Below are positions 1 to 7,906 of a stretch of DNA of 64,000 nucleotides, in pieces; the stretch's first letter is position 1, and the number at the start of each line of letters is the position of its first letter. The notes under the pieces were generated by a model. That model did not search any database and was not told the origin of the DNA. It was given only the letters and a program-made list of their open reading frames with translations. Position numbers and translations under genes: made by a program. Origin of the DNA: an uncultured Carboxylicivirga sp. (GTDB lineage Bacteria > Bacteroidota > Bacteroidia > Bacteroidales > Marinilabiliaceae); NCBI GenBank assembly GCA_947491945.1, contig CANLLN010000009.1, positions 62,001 through 126,000 of the forward strand. Direction: 5' to 3'.

Positions 1-2
1 AA

Positions 3-1493
3 AAGGGACTGATAACGGCCATTGTTGCCGGTTTTATCATTTCCCTGTTGGGCGGAAGTAGGGTTCAGATTGGAGGGCCCACTGGCGCCTTCATCGTCAT
101 TGTTTATGGCATTGTGGCTGAGTATGGCATCGACGGACTGATTATCTCCACCATGCTGGCCGGTGTATTTCTAATTATTTTTGGTTTGTTAAAACTGGGT
201 AGCCTGCTTAAATATTTTCCGCACTCATTAATTGTGGGTTTTACAAGTGGTATTGCCCTTGTGATTTTTTCAACGCAGATAAAGGATGCGTTGGGACTGT
301 CCATCGAAAGCGTGCCCTCGGAGTTTCATGCCAAATGGATGATGTATTTTACCTCACTGCACACAACTAATCTAACGGCTCTTGCCATTACAGTGGTGAC
401 CATCCTCATCACCGTGTTTTCAAAACACCTGACCTCCAAAATACCGGGCTCCTTCCTGTCCATCATCATTATTACTCCTTTGGTGTATTTCCTAAAGCTT
501 GATGTACCCACCATCGAAACTTTCTTTGGAGCCATTCCCAATAGTTTTAGCATCACCATCCCTTCCTTCGAGTTGGGTGATTTGCAGAATTATATTGCGC
601 CCGCCATCACCATCGCCCTGTTAGGGGGTATCGAGTCTTTGCTGTCGGCTGTAGTATCGGATGGTATGATCAGTGGCAAGCATCGTTCCAACACCGAACT
701 GATTGCCCAGGGAGTAGCCAATATTGTAACACCATTCTTTGGTGGCATACCGGCAACAGGTGCCATTGCCCGTACGGCTACCAATGTTAAAAATGGGGGT
801 CGCACACCTATTGCGGGCTTGGTACATGCCATCACCCTTCTCCTGATTATGCTGTTTCTGGGTAACTGGGCCAAGCTGATCCCCATGTCGTGCCTGGCAG
901 GTATTTTAATTGTGGTGGCCTATAACATGAGTGAGTGGCGTTCTTTTGTTTCCATACTGAAGGGCTCTTACTTCGATATTCTTATTCTGCTCACCACATT
1001 TTTTATCACTGTGTTTTTCGATCTTACCCTCGCCATCCAAATCGGTGTGCTGTTATCGGCTGTATTGTTTATGAAACGCATGGCAGATATCAGCGATAAA
1101 CGCATTGAAAATGTGGTGGATAATGATCTGCTGGAAAACTATGGTGATCTGCCTGACAGTGTCAAAATCTACGAGATCAGTGGACCCTTGTTTTTCGCCT
1201 CGGCAAGGCGCTATTCCGAAGCTATTGAAGAGATAGGATTAAAGTGTAGTGTGTTAATTATTCGCATGCGTCATGTAGCTTTTATCGATCAAACGGGCGT
1301 GCACAACCTGAAGGATACCTTGAGGATATTAAATGATAAACACATCCACGTGATCTTATCGGGCGTAAATGAAGAAGTTAAAGAGAAGATAAAAAAGTAT
1401 GCACTGACTGATTATATCGGAGAGGAATGTATCTTTGACAATTTCAGGGATGCAAGCCAGAAAGCCTTGGACACTGTGGCGGCTAAGGCATAA
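3..1493 (+). CDS. SulP family anion transporter with STAS domain (5' end outside window)
   Basis: Inner-membrane anion permease of the SulP family (sulfate or bicarbonate, usually proton- or sodium-coupled). The frame is open from the first bases of the window, so the true start lies upstream. The visible 496 residues carry the family's conserved QIGGPTGAF segment early, a series of hydrophobic helices to about residue 360, and a C-terminal cytoplasmic STAS domain with the FIDQTGVHNL turn. A beta-carbonic anhydrase begins 47 bases after the stop. SulP proteins paired with or fused to carbonic anhydrases are known and are thought to move bicarbonate, so bicarbonate is a reasonable but unproved substrate here. 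Confidence 0.9.
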   Translation, partial: KGLITAIVAGFIISLLGGSRVQIGGPTGAFIVIVYGIVAEYGIDGLIISTMLAGVFLIIFGLLKLGSLLKYFPHSLIVGFTSGIALVIFSTQIKDALGLSIESVPSEFHAKWMMYFTSLHTTNLTALAITVVTILITVFSKHLTSKIPGSFLSIIIITPLVYFLKLDVPTIETFFGAIPNSFSITIPSFELGDLQNYIAPAITIALLGGIESLLSAVVSDGMISGKHRSNTELIAQGVANIVTPFFGGIPATGAIARTATNVKNGGRTPIAGLVHAITLLLIMLFLGNWAKLIPMSCLAGILIVVAYNMSEWRSFVSILKGSYFDILILLTTFFITVFFDLTLAIQIGVLLSAVLFMKRMADISDKRIENVVDNDLLENYGDLPDSVKIYEISGPLFFASARRYSEAIEEIGLKCSVLIIRMRHVAFIDQTGVHNLKDTLRILNDKHIHVILSGVNEEVKEKIKKYALTDYIGEECIFDNFRDASQKALDTVAAKA

Positions 1494-1540
1494 ACAATGC
1501 GTCCCGAAAATGGTTTTAATGGGTAGTTAATCAATACTAT

Positions 1541-2167
1541 ATGAAGATAAAACAAGTATTTGAAAACAATAAAGCATGGGTTAAGAATAAGTTGCGGCAC
1601 GATGCCAACTACTTTAAAAACCTTTCTTTGGGGCAAAATCCGGATGTGCTGTATATTGGCTGTTCGGACAGTCGTGTAACTGCCGAGGAGCTGATGGGCT
1701 TTTCTCCGGGTGAGGTTTTTGTACACCGCAATATTGCCAATATGGTGCCCAATACCGATTTAAGTATTATGTCCATTATCGATTATGCGGTGCTGCACCT
1801 CAAGGTTAATTACATAGTAGTGTGTGGTCATTACTACTGTGGTGGTGTAAAAGCGGCCATGCAATCCGAGGATTTGGGCATACTGAATCCCTGGCTTCGT
1901 AATATTCGCGATGTGTATCGTATGCACAAAGATGAACTTAATGCCATCGACGATGAAGATAAGCGTTATAAGCGACTGGTGGAGCTGAATGTGCAGGAGC
2001 AGTGCATCAATGTAATTAAAACTGCCGAGGTGCAACGCGCTTATCGCGATCGGGGTTTAAAAGTTCACGGATGGGTGTTTGACATTCATTCGGGTGAGTT
2101 GATCGATTTAAAGATTAATTTCTCCAAAATTCTGGAGGACATCATGCAAATTTATCGTCTTAAGTAA
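1541..2167 (+). CDS. can: Beta-class carbonic anhydrase
   Basis: Cytoplasmic zinc enzyme interconverting CO2 and bicarbonate. The 208-residue length is normal for beta-class enzymes. The zinc site is complete: Cys41 in CSDSR (with the Asp43/Arg45 dyad), His97 and Cys100 in GHYYCGG. It lies between the SulP transporter and the GNAT-nitrilase gene, which starts two bases after its stop, so the three are probably one transcript. The pairing with SulP suggests coupling of bicarbonate transport to CO2 hydration, which is inference. Confidence 0.94.
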   Translation: MKIKQVFENNKAWVKNKLRHDANYFKNLSLGQNPDVLYIGCSDSRVTAEELMGFSPGEVFVHRNIANMVPNTDLSIMSIIDYAVLHLKVNYIVVCGHYYCGGVKAAMQSEDLGILNPWLRNIRDVYRMHKDELNAIDDEDKRYKRLVELNVQEQCINVIKTAEVQRAYRDRGLKVHGWVFDIHSGELIDLKINFSKILEDIMQIYRLK

Positions 2168-2169
2168 TT

Positions 2170-3723
2170 ATGGATTCAAATAACGATCTTCATTCTATCG
2201 AGAACATAGAACTGGTACACTTAACAGAAAATGATTATCCGGCTATTAAAGCAGCCATGCAAGAGGCTTATGCTAAAATGCCGGATGCCTACTGGAAAGA
2301 GCATCATATTAAGGCCCTTATTAAAAAGTTCCCGGAAGGACAGGTGGGGATTAAGGTGGATGATGAACTGGCGGGCTGTGCCTTGTCCATCATCGTGGAT
2401 TATGCCAAGTTTGAAGATCGTCATACCTATGCTGAAATTACCGGAGGCTCTACCTTTCGTACTCACACCGATGATGGTGATAAGCTTTATGGGATTGATG
2501 TTTTTATCCGTCCTAAATTCAGAGGGATGCGGCTGGGGCGTCGTTTGTATGACTACCGTAAGGAGCTGTGCGAGAAGCTCAACCTCAAGGGAATAGTATT
2601 TGGTGGGCGCATCCCCAAATATCATCAGTATGCATCGGAGATAACACCGCGCGAATACATTAATAAGGTACGCATGAAGGAGATCCATGATCCGGTGTTG
2701 GATTTTCAGATGTCCAATGATTTTCATCCGGTGCGTGTTTTGAAGGGCTACCTCGAAGGCGATAAGGAGTCGCAGGAGTATGCTGTGCTGCTGGAGTGGG
2801 ATAATGTGTATTACGAAAAGGCCACTGATCGGGTAAGTCTGAATAAGTCTACAGTGCGTTTGGGTCTTGTGCAATGGCAAATGCGTTTGTACAAGGATTT
2901 TGAAGAACTGATGCAGCAGGCTGAGTATTTTATTGATGCCGTATCGGGTTATCGTTGCGATTTTGCCTTGTTTCCCGAGTTCTTTAATGCCCCGCTCATG
3001 TCGAAATATAACCATCTTTCAGAGCCTGAAGCCATTCGCGAGCTGGCTGGCTTCACCGAGGCGATCACACGCCGCTTTGCTGAATTGGCTATCACCTACA
3101 ATATTAACATAATAACAGGTAGTATGCCTGAGTTGGTGGATAATACGCTTTATAATGTGGGTTACCTGTGTAAGCGCGACGGTGGCATGGAGCGTTTTGA
3201 AAAGTTGCATGTTACCCCTGATGAGGTGAAAGTGTGGGGCTTAAAAGGGGGAAATACCTTGAAGGCTTTTGATACCGATTGTGGTCGGGTGGGTGTTCTA
3301 ATCTGTTACGACATTGAGTTTCCCGAATTGAGCCGCTTGTTGGCGAAGGAAGGAATCGACATTCTTTTTGTACCTTTTTTAACCGATACACAAAATGGTT
3401 ATGCCAGGGTGCGCCATTGTGCGCAGGCGCGTGCCATCGAAAATGAATGTTATGTGGCCATTGCCGGCAGTGTAGGCAACCTGCCCAAGGTACATAATAT
3501 GGATATTCAGTATGCCCAGTCGGTTGTGTTTACGCCCTGTGACTTTTCTTTTCCGACCAATGGTGTAAAGGCAGAGGCTACACCCAATACAGAGATGATA
3601 TTGATTGCCGATGTGGATATTGACATGCTGCGCGAACTGAGTCAGTTTGGTAGTGTGCGTAACCTTAAGGATCGGCGGAATGATTTATATACCGTTACGC
3701 ATCACAATCAGAACAATGACTGA
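2170..3723 (+). CDS. GNAT acetyltransferase - nitrilase-family amidohydrolase fusion
   Basis: Two-domain cytoplasmic protein of 517 residues. Residues about 13-210 form a GNAT acyltransferase fold, with the acetyl-CoA pyrophosphate-binding loop RGMRLGRRLY at about 119-128. Residues about 228-510 form a carbon-nitrogen hydrolase (nitrilase superfamily) with a complete catalytic triad: Glu270 (FPEFF), Lys345 (FEKLH) and Cys379 (LICYDIEFPE). This fusion is a recognised family in many bacteria, but its substrate is not established. It is translationally packed behind the carbonic anhydrase gene and followed by a strong terminator, so it ends the operon. Confidence 0.9.
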   Translation: MDSNNDLHSIENIELVHLTENDYPAIKAAMQEAYAKMPDAYWKEHHIKALIKKFPEGQVGIKVDDELAGCALSIIVDYAKFEDRHTYAEITGGSTFRTHTDDGDKLYGIDVFIRPKFRGMRLGRRLYDYRKELCEKLNLKGIVFGGRIPKYHQYASEITPREYINKVRMKEIHDPVLDFQMSNDFHPVRVLKGYLEGDKESQEYAVLLEWDNVYYEKATDRVSLNKSTVRLGLVQWQMRLYKDFEELMQQAEYFIDAVSGYRCDFALFPEFFNAPLMSKYNHLSEPEAIRELAGFTEAITRRFAELAITYNINIITGSMPELVDNTLYNVGYLCKRDGGMERFEKLHVTPDEVKVWGLKGGNTLKAFDTDCGRVGVLICYDIEFPELSRLLAKEGIDILFVPFLTDTQNGYARVRHCAQARAIENECYVAIAGSVGNLPKVHNMDIQYAQSVVFTPCDFSFPTNGVKAEATPNTEMILIADVDIDMLRELSQFGSVRNLKDRRNDLYTVTHHNQNND

Positions 3724-3747
3724 ATTGATCCTGAATGATATTAATAA

Positions 3748-3780
3748 AAAAACCGTTGGCTTCTCAGTCAACGGTTTTTT
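3748..3780. terminator. Bidirectional rho-independent terminator
   Basis: A perfect inverted repeat, AACCGTTG (3751-3758) against CAACGGTT (3769-3776), is flanked by A-runs on the left and a T-run on the right. It lies between the convergent nitrilase-fusion gene and the S9 peptidase gene and can serve both. Confidence 0.85.
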
Positions 3781-3795
3781 GCTATTTGGGCAATG

Positions 3796-5883
3796 TTATT
3801 TTAAGTAGGTATCCAGCCAGCGGAAGAATTCGCGCTGCCATAGTATACCGTTGTGGCACGACAGCACCCAGTGATTTTCTTCGGGGAAGTACAGAAAGCG
3901 TGCTGGTACACCACGCATCTTGGCTACATTAAAGGCACCCATGCCCTGCGTGTAAGGTATGCGGAAGTCTTTGGCACCATGTATCACCAACATTGGCGTA
4001 TCCCAGTTCTGAACAAATTTATGGGGGGAGCTGGCATAGCTGCGCATGGCTGTTTTATTGCTTTTGTCCCAGTAGTTACCTTTATAATCCCAGTCTACAA
4101 AAAACATTTCCTCAGTTGTGCTGTACATCTGCTCAAAGTTAAAGATACCACAGTGGGATATAAAGGCTTTGAAGCGCTTATTGTGGTTACCGGCCAGCCA
4201 GTACACCGAATAGCCACCATAGCTTGCACCTACTGCTCCCAGGCGGTTTTCATCAATAAAGGATTCTTTAGACAGGGCATCGATGGCCGAGAAGTAATCC
4301 TTCATATTTTGTCCGCCATAATCACCGCTTATCTGTTCATTCCATTCCTGGCCAAAGCCCGGGAGGCCGCGACGGTTAGGCGCTACAATAATATAATCGT
4401 TGGCTGCCATCATCTGAAAGTTCCAGCGAAGACTCCAGAACTGACTTACCATACTTTGAGGGCCGCCACCGCAGTACAATAGTGCCGGGTATTTCTTGTT
4501 TTTATCAAAGTTGGGCGGATAGATAACCCACACCAGCATATCCTTGTTATCGGTGGTTTTGATCCATCGTTTTTCAACATCGCCCATGGTCAGTTGCGAC
4601 AAGAGTGGTTCGTTCACCTTCGAGATGTTTTTGCCGGCTCCCGTTTGGGGGTTCACACTGATGATTTCTGTGGGGTGCTTCATGGATGTTTGCGTAGCGA
4701 TAAGTTCCTTGCCGGCAATCGCCACCGAGTTGTAGTTATGAATGCCCTCTGTTACTTGTGTAATGCTGTTATCCGCCATATTGAAACGGAAAATCTCATT
4801 GGATCCTTTGTCCTCACTTGTAAAGTAGATGTGCTTGCTATCGGGGGTCCAGCTTAGGCCATGCACATTTTGATCGAAATCCGCCGTATAGTCTTTCTTG
4901 TTACTGCTGGCCAGATCCATAATGAAAAGGCGGTTCTGATCAGCTTCATAACCATCGCGTGCCATGCTTTCCCATGCCATGTACTTGCCATCGGGTGAGA
5001 AAGTAGGGGCAATGTCATAGCCCATCATGCCTTCCGTCAGGTTATTGGTGGTTTTAGCAGAAATATCATACAGGTAAATATCACTGTTGGTAGAGAAGGC
5101 CGATTCCATGCCGGTCTTTTTCTTGCAGGTATAGGCAATTTGCTTTCCATCAGGAGTAAAGCTTACCTGTTCCATGCCACCAAAGGGTTTCAGAGGAGAG
5201 TGGTAACGCTCGCCTTCCATAATATCGGTGGCTTTACCTACGGTGGCACCGTTGGCATATTGGATATGGAAAATATGCGAATAGGTAGGATCTACCCAGT
5301 GATCCCAGTGGCGATACATAAGGTCGTCTTCGATGCGGGCATTGGCATGCTTCAGATCGGGATAAAGATCCTGAACCGTCTGATCCAGCTTCACCGACTT
5401 GGCGAATGCGATGCGATCCATGGTTGGCGCGTATTGATAGCCTTCAATACCTCCTTTTACCTTTGTTACCTGCTGCTTCTGTGTACCATCAGGATTCATC
5501 TCCCATAACTGCACATCGCCCGATGCCGTTGATAAATAGGTGATCTTGGCTCCGTCGGGGCGCCAGCGGACATCAAATTCGCCTTCTTTCGTAAAAGTAA
5601 TTTGTGTGAGTTCTCCACCGGTAGTAGGCAAGGTGTAGATGTCGGTATAGGTTTTGTTCTCCTCAATTTTGGTGTAAGCAATGGTAAAGGCCACTGTCTT
5701 TCCGTCGGGCGATACGGCAACGTTGCCCACTCGGCCAAAGGACCAGAGCACTTCGGGCGTCATAATATCGCTTTCTACCTTTAAATTGCGGTTGGTAAAG
5801 GTGTTTGCAGCATCATTTTTTTGCGGCTCTGAGCAGGCCCCAAATACCATGATTGCCAATGCTAAAAAAGCAAGTTGTTTCAT
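3796..5883 (-). CDS. S9 family peptidase (prolyl oligopeptidase/DPP-IV type), lipoprotein
   Basis: Serine peptidase that releases short peptides, often after proline. I place the start at 5883 because it opens directly on a lipoprotein signal, MKQLAFLALAIMVFGAC; the frame stays open upstream to 5937. Of 695 residues, about 40-420 form a WD40/PD40-type beta-propeller and the rest an alpha/beta hydrolase. The triad is Ser554 (GASYGGY), Asp639 (HGAKDFRIP) and His671 (ENHWV), with an oxyanion segment GGGPQS before it. It probably sits in the periplasm or on the cell surface, anchored through its lipid. It is a single-gene transcript between two terminators. Confidence 0.92.
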   Translation of the reverse strand: MKQLAFLALAIMVFGACSEPQKNDAANTFTNRNLKVESDIMTPEVLWSFGRVGNVAVSPDGKTVAFTIAYTKIEENKTYTDIYTLPTTGGELTQITFTKEGEFDVRWRPDGAKITYLSTASGDVQLWEMNPDGTQKQQVTKVKGGIEGYQYAPTMDRIAFAKSVKLDQTVQDLYPDLKHANARIEDDLMYRHWDHWVDPTYSHIFHIQYANGATVGKATDIMEGERYHSPLKPFGGMEQVSFTPDGKQIAYTCKKKTGMESAFSTNSDIYLYDISAKTTNNLTEGMMGYDIAPTFSPDGKYMAWESMARDGYEADQNRLFIMDLASSNKKDYTADFDQNVHGLSWTPDSKHIYFTSEDKGSNEIFRFNMADNSITQVTEGIHNYNSVAIAGKELIATQTSMKHPTEIISVNPQTGAGKNISKVNEPLLSQLTMGDVEKRWIKTTDNKDMLVWVIYPPNFDKNKKYPALLYCGGGPQSMVSQFWSLRWNFQMMAANDYIIVAPNRRGLPGFGQEWNEQISGDYGGQNMKDYFSAIDALSKESFIDENRLGAVGASYGGYSVYWLAGNHNKRFKAFISHCGIFNFEQMYSTTEEMFFVDWDYKGNYWDKSNKTAMRSYASSPHKFVQNWDTPMLVIHGAKDFRIPYTQGMGAFNVAKMRGVPARFLYFPEENHWVLSCHNGILWQREFFRWLDTYLK

Positions 5884-5950
5884 AATAAGCATGATTTTAC
5901 ACGATGTTTTATATTGATGATTTTTTTTTGTTCGCACTAAGGTAATAAAA

Positions 5951-5980
5951 ATGCCGCTTACGAAGATTCATAAGCGGCAT
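5951..5980 (-). terminator. Terminator of the DEAD-box helicase gene
   Basis: Perfect 10-bp stem ATGCCGCTTA (5951-5960) / TAAGCGGCAT (5971-5980) with a 10-nt loop. Read on the minus strand it is followed by a U-rich tract (complement of 5941-5950), placing it 24 bases after the helicase stop codon. Confidence 0.85.
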
Positions 5981-6003
5981 TGGTAATTTTATGGGAGTGT
6001 AGC

Positions 6004-7662
6004 CTATCGGCGTTTATTTTTACGCTTCGAAGGCTTAGGCGACGCTACTTCTAAGCTTACCTTTTTACCCTTCAGTTTTGTTTTATTCAGCCTTTTAACC
6101 AGCTCTTGCTCATATTCTTTATCTACTTCTACAAATGAGAAGTTGCGCAGTAACTCAATTTTACCAATCTTTACCGTAATACCCTTCATGTTATTGTTAA
6201 TCAAGCCAATTACTTCACCTGAAGTCAACTTATCGGTCTTACCCAGGTTAAGGAATAGACGGCTGAAATTAACATTTCCGCGCTCGCGACGTCCCTTTTT
6301 GCCACCCTCTTCCTTGTAGATATTTAAGTCGGGTGCATCCTTATAATACTCCATGAAACGGTTGAATTCAGCCGCCACAAACTGTTTAATCAACTGCTCC
6401 TTATCCATCTCTGCCAGCTTTTCATACACGGCGGGCAACAGGGCATTCACAGGTGATGATTCCTCGAGTTCGGTTTGTCCAACGCGTTCCAGAAAGTGGA
6501 AAAGCTGCTTTTCGCAGATCTCATCGGCTTTTGGAACCATTTTGCGCTCAAATGATTTCTTGGCAATTCTTTCGATTGCTTTGATGCGGTGCATCTCGCG
6601 CGAATGTATAATGGCTACCGAAATACCTTCTTTACCTGCGCGTCCGGTGCGTCCACTGCGGTGGATGTACACTTCAATATCATCGGGCAAATTGTAGTTG
6701 ATTACGTGGGTAAGATCATTCACATCAATACCACGTGCTGCCACGTCGGTGGCCACCAGCAGCTGCAAGTGCTTCTTGCGGAAGCGGTGCATCACCAGGT
6801 CACGCTGTGCTTGCGACAGGTCTCCATGTAGCGCATCGGCATTATAGCCATCAGCCATCAGCTTGTCGGCAATATCTTTGGTTTCCTGGCGGGTACGACA
6901 AAAGATGATGCCATACACATCGGGTGTTACATCCACCACGCGCTTAAGGGCACGGTAGCGATCGTGCGCCTGTACCATGTAATAGTGGTGTTCTACCTTT
7001 TCAGCTCCCTGGTTTTTTGTGCCTACGCTGATCTCAACCGGATCATGCATATAGTTCTTCGACATACGGGCGATTTCCGGTGGCATGGTGGCCGAGAATA
7101 GCAGGGTTTGGCGCCATTCCGGTGTCTGCGCCATAATGCTTTCCAGGTCGTCTTTAAAGCCCATGTTAAGCATTTCATCAGCTTCATCCAGAATTAACCA
7201 GCGTACATCACCCAGCTGAATGGCCTTGCGGTTAATCAGGTCATTCATACGACCGGGCGTACCCACTACAATATGTGTACCTCGCTTCAGTGATTTAATC
7301 TGCGTACGAATTTCAGTACCGCCATACACCGGTGTGATGTATAAATCGCGGTAGTTTCTGGCGTAGTCTTTCAGGTCTTTGGTAATCTGGAGACAAAGCT
7401 CGCGTGTAGGGCAGAGGATAAGGGCCTGTACTTTTTTCTCTTCCCGCTCAATTTGCGGTATCACCGGTAGGCCAAAGGCACCTGTTTTACCCGTTCCGGT
7501 TTGTGCCAGCGCAATCAGGTCGTTTCCATAGTTTAAAATCTCAGGAATAGTTTTGCTCTGTATAGGCGTAGGTGTTTCGTAACCCATCTCACCAATGGCA
7601 CTCAGGATTTCCTCAGGAAGTCCCGTTTCTTTAAATGTCTGCATAATTTGCTTTTTATCCAC
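6004..7662 (-). CDS. deaD: DEAD-box ATP-dependent RNA helicase (DeaD/CsdA-like)
   Basis: Cytoplasmic RNA helicase, 552 residues, likely acting in ribosome assembly or mRNA turnover. All core motifs are present: Q motif (YETPTPIQ, 29-36), Walker A (AQTGTGKT, 53-60), DEAD box (159-162), SAT (190-192) and HRSGRTGR (334-341). After the helicase core, about residues 460-530 match a DbpA/CsdA-type RNA-binding domain, followed by a Lys/Arg-rich tail. The leader between the predicted promoter and start codon is about 90 nt and GC-rich, so post-transcriptional control, as known for cold-shock helicases elsewhere, is possible. Confidence 0.93.
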   Translation of the reverse strand: MDKKQIMQTFKETGLPEEILSAIGEMGYETPTPIQSKTIPEILNYGNDLIALAQTGTGKTGAFGLPVIPQIEREEKKVQALILCPTRELCLQITKDLKDYARNYRDLYITPVYGGTEIRTQIKSLKRGTHIVVGTPGRMNDLINRKAIQLGDVRWLILDEADEMLNMGFKDDLESIMAQTPEWRQTLLFSATMPPEIARMSKNYMHDPVEISVGTKNQGAEKVEHHYYMVQAHDRYRALKRVVDVTPDVYGIIFCRTRQETKDIADKLMADGYNADALHGDLSQAQRDLVMHRFRKKHLQLLVATDVAARGIDVNDLTHVINYNLPDDIEVYIHRSGRTGRAGKEGISVAIIHSREMHRIKAIERIAKKSFERKMVPKADEICEKQLFHFLERVGQTELEESSPVNALLPAVYEKLAEMDKEQLIKQFVAAEFNRFMEYYKDAPDLNIYKEEGGKKGRRERGNVNFSRLFLNLGKTDKLTSGEVIGLINNNMKGITVKIGKIELLRNFSFVEVDKEYEQELVKRLNKTKLKGKKVSLEVASPKPSKRKNKRR

Positions 7663-7760
7663 CCGCTTCCACGTCCAAGCAGCTGTTACCCGGATTAAGC
7701 TATTACGCTACGACTGTGCTACCGAAAGTGACCGGAGTGGTCCTTATTTTTAATGAGGCG

Positions 7761-7768
7761 CAAAGATA
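7761..7768 (-). promoter_or_regulatory. Predicted -7 element of the helicase gene
   Basis: On the minus strand this reads TATCTTTG, a full match to the Bacteroidota -7 consensus TAnnTTTG. No convincing TTG box is visible at the usual 19-21 base distance. The 7663-7906 gap holds this element, the helicase leader and the tail of the receptor gene's downstream region; nothing else stands out. Confidence 0.45.
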
Positions 7769-7906
7769 AAGCGATTTTTTAACATTTTGACGCTGTAGTG
7801 CGCTTCACAGGCTATATTTTGTGATTAATTAACGTTCGGAGGCTCGATTCTCATCATTTTACTTGTAGATTCTCTTGTCAGGTCTCAAATTTAATGCAGA
7901 ATGTTT

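Noticed and set aside
2221-3015. 264-codon open frame on the minus strand
   Set aside because: Antisense to the GNAT-nitrilase gene, whose domains and catalytic residues are certain; no recognisable protein.
3853-4482. 209-codon open frame on the plus strand
   Set aside because: Antisense shadow of the S9 peptidase catalytic domain.
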